From contig NHBP01000017.1 in assembly GCA_002168195.1 (NCBI GenBank), positions 43,514 through 51,691 of the forward strand: a DNA stretch of 8,178 bases. The letters run 5' to 3'. Shown here one piece after another: positions 7,685 to 8,178 of the stretch. Within the stretch, counting starts at the first letter, position 1; each line of letters opens with the position of its first letter. The notes below the pieces were generated by a model. The model saw only the letters and a list, made by a program, of their open reading frames with translations, was not told the DNA's origin and ran no database searches. This DNA is from Planctomycetaceae bacterium TMED10 (GTDB taxonomy: Bacteria; Planctomycetota; Planctomycetia; Pirellulales; UBA7805). Position numbers and translations under genes: made by a program.

Positions 7685-7711
7685 TGCTGCGGGTGCTGCG
7701 GGTGCTGCGGG
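7685..7711 (+). repeat. Three tandem copies of TGCTGCGGG running into the tRNA
   Basis: Three exact copies of TGCTGCGGG occupy 7685-7693, 7694-7702 and 7703-7711, followed by TG. The last copy supplies the first five bases of the tRNA-Gly gene. As a result the full acceptor 5' strand GCGGGTG is present three times (7689-7695, 7698-7704, 7707-7713). The repeat looks like slippage or local duplication of the leader-tRNA junction. The space between the outer-membrane factor gene and this repeat (7634-7684) shows no gene and no clear promoter or terminator. Confidence 0.9.
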
Positions 7712-7777
7712 TGTAGTTCAATGGTAGAACACAAGCTTCCCAAGCTTGATACGGGGGTTCGATTCCCCTCACCCGCT
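7707..7777 (+). tRNA. tRNA-Gly (anticodon CCC)
   Basis: The 71 bases fold as a complete cloverleaf. The acceptor strand GCGGGTG pairs perfectly with CACCCGC. The D arm is GTTC, loop AATGGTA, GAAC. The anticodon stem CAAGC/GCTTG encloses the loop TTCCCAA, so the anticodon is CCC, which reads GGG glycine codons. The T arm GGGGG, TTCGATT, CCCCT has one terminal G-T pair. The discriminator base is T and the 3' CCA is not encoded, so it must be added by the CCA-adding enzyme. It closely resembles the Escherichia coli glyU tRNA. No separate promoter is obvious, so it may be read through from the efflux operon or from a weak promoter. It faces the 3' end of glpX, 8 bases away. Confidence 0.96.
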
Positions 7778-7794
7778 TTCTTCGCTTAAAGCGG
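7773..7794. repeat. Inverted repeat joining the tRNA 3' end and the glpX stop
   Basis: CCGCTTT (7773-7779) and AAAGCGG (7788-7794) form a perfect 7-bp stem with an 8-base loop. One arm is the last four paired bases and the discriminator of the tRNA plus two more T; the other arm contains part of the glpX stop codon and coding end. Neither direction has a T-run straight after the stem, so it is not a standard terminator. It may be chance, or a shared 3' structure between the convergent genes. Confidence 0.35.
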
Positions 7795-8178
7795 ATGCTC
7801 TTGTTCATCCGAGGCAAGGCGAATGGTCTTCCGTGAGAGATCGTGGATTGCCTCCACGTAACGAACCGTACGGAAAGTTGCTTGCATGAGAATCGAATGC
7901 GTGTAGGCGTGCTGCCCCCGAACAGCAACCCCCTCAAGCATTGAGGAATCGCTAATGCCACACGAAACGAAAATAATGTCTTCCCCTGATGCAAGATCAT
8001 CACACGTATAGACTTGATTGAGATTGTCACTCCAAGCCGAGTCTTTAATCTCAGCGAGTTCTGCATCGTCACGCGGCCACATCCGCACGAGCATTTCACC
8101 GCCCAGACACTTGATGGCCGCGGCGGCAATCACTGCTTCCGGGGATCCACCCACCCCTAGATAAACGTCGACGGTGCT
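7786..8178 (-). CDS. glpX: Class II fructose-1,6-bisphosphatase (GlpX), C-terminal part
   Basis: Only the last 130 residues and the TAA stop lie in the window; the reading frame is open to the right edge and the true start is outside. GlpX hydrolyses fructose-1,6-bisphosphate to fructose-6-phosphate in gluconeogenesis, and in many bacteria also sedoheptulose-1,7-bisphosphate, using divalent metal in the cytoplasm. The family blocks are clear: DVYLGVGGSPEAVIAAAAIK with the conserved active-site Glu after GGxP, KCLGGEM, a DDLASGEDIIFVSCGISD segment, EGVAVRG, THSILM, and TVRYVEAIHDL near the end. The GG(A)PEG block reads GGSPEA here, a small departure from the usual Gly. A GTG at 8154-8152 lies inside the conserved GVGGSPE block and is not a start. 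The gene is convergent with the tRNA. Confidence 0.93.
   Translation of the reverse strand, partial: STVDVYLGVGGSPEAVIAAAAIKCLGGEMLVRMWPRDDAELAEIKDSAWSDNLNQVYTCDDLASGEDIIFVSCGISDSSMLEGVAVRGQHAYTHSILMQATFRTVRYVEAIHDLSRKTIRLASDEQEHPL

Noticed and set aside
7685..7711. CRISPR-like or coding repeat
   Set aside because: The unit is only 9 bp with no spacers, so it is a simple tandem repeat at the tRNA 5' end.
7707..7777. Integration site of a mobile element at the tRNA
   Set aside because: No integrase, phage gene or repeated tRNA 3' end is in the window; glpX follows directly.
7671..8129. A 152-codon open frame on the minus strand overlapping the tRNA and glpX
   Set aside because: It is another frame of glpX and reads antisense through the tRNA-Gly. 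The piece GIEPPYQAWEACVLPLNYTR is the familiar spurious translation of an antisense tRNA-Gly, not a protein.

Overview
The window reads as ordinary chromosomal DNA from a Gram-negative (diderm) bacterium. A member of the Planctomycetota is my best guess. The reasons are indirect: the proteins look like planctomycete homologues as I remember them, most starts lack a clear Shine-Dalgarno sequence, TTG is used as a start, and base composition is balanced. I could run no search, so the taxonomy is inference.

Layout from left to right. A lipoprotein gene on the minus strand (1-164) is cut by the left edge. A hairpin with a T-rich tail (229-260) follows the recombination-repair gene recO (284-1042, minus). 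A short divergent intergenic region (1043-1211) holds a recO promoter candidate with a perfect inverted repeat. Then come three co-directional plus-strand genes with gaps of 15 and 26 bases: an RND inner-membrane pump (1212-4607), a periplasmic membrane-fusion adaptor (4623-5942) and a TolC-type outer-membrane factor (5969-7633). After them lie a 9-bp tandem repeat that runs into a tRNA-Gly(CCC) gene (7707-7777), and the 3' part of a convergent glpX gene for class II fructose-1,6-bisphosphatase (7786-8178, minus), cut by the right edge.

The three plus-strand genes supply all the parts of a tripartite efflux pump: a proton-driven permease, an adaptor whose coiled-coil hairpin carries the TolC-docking pattern RxxxLxxxxxxS, and an outer-membrane channel. 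No regulator gene is adjacent and the substrate cannot be told from the sequence. The pump has an extra segment of about 77 residues in its second periplasmic domain. Its transmembrane charged residues differ from AcrB: D410-Q411 in TM4 and E1035 in TM10.

I found no CRISPR array, insertion sequence, phage gene, defence system or clear new system. The points most worth checking are the RND insertion, the triplicated tRNA 5' end, and the dyad over the recO promoter.
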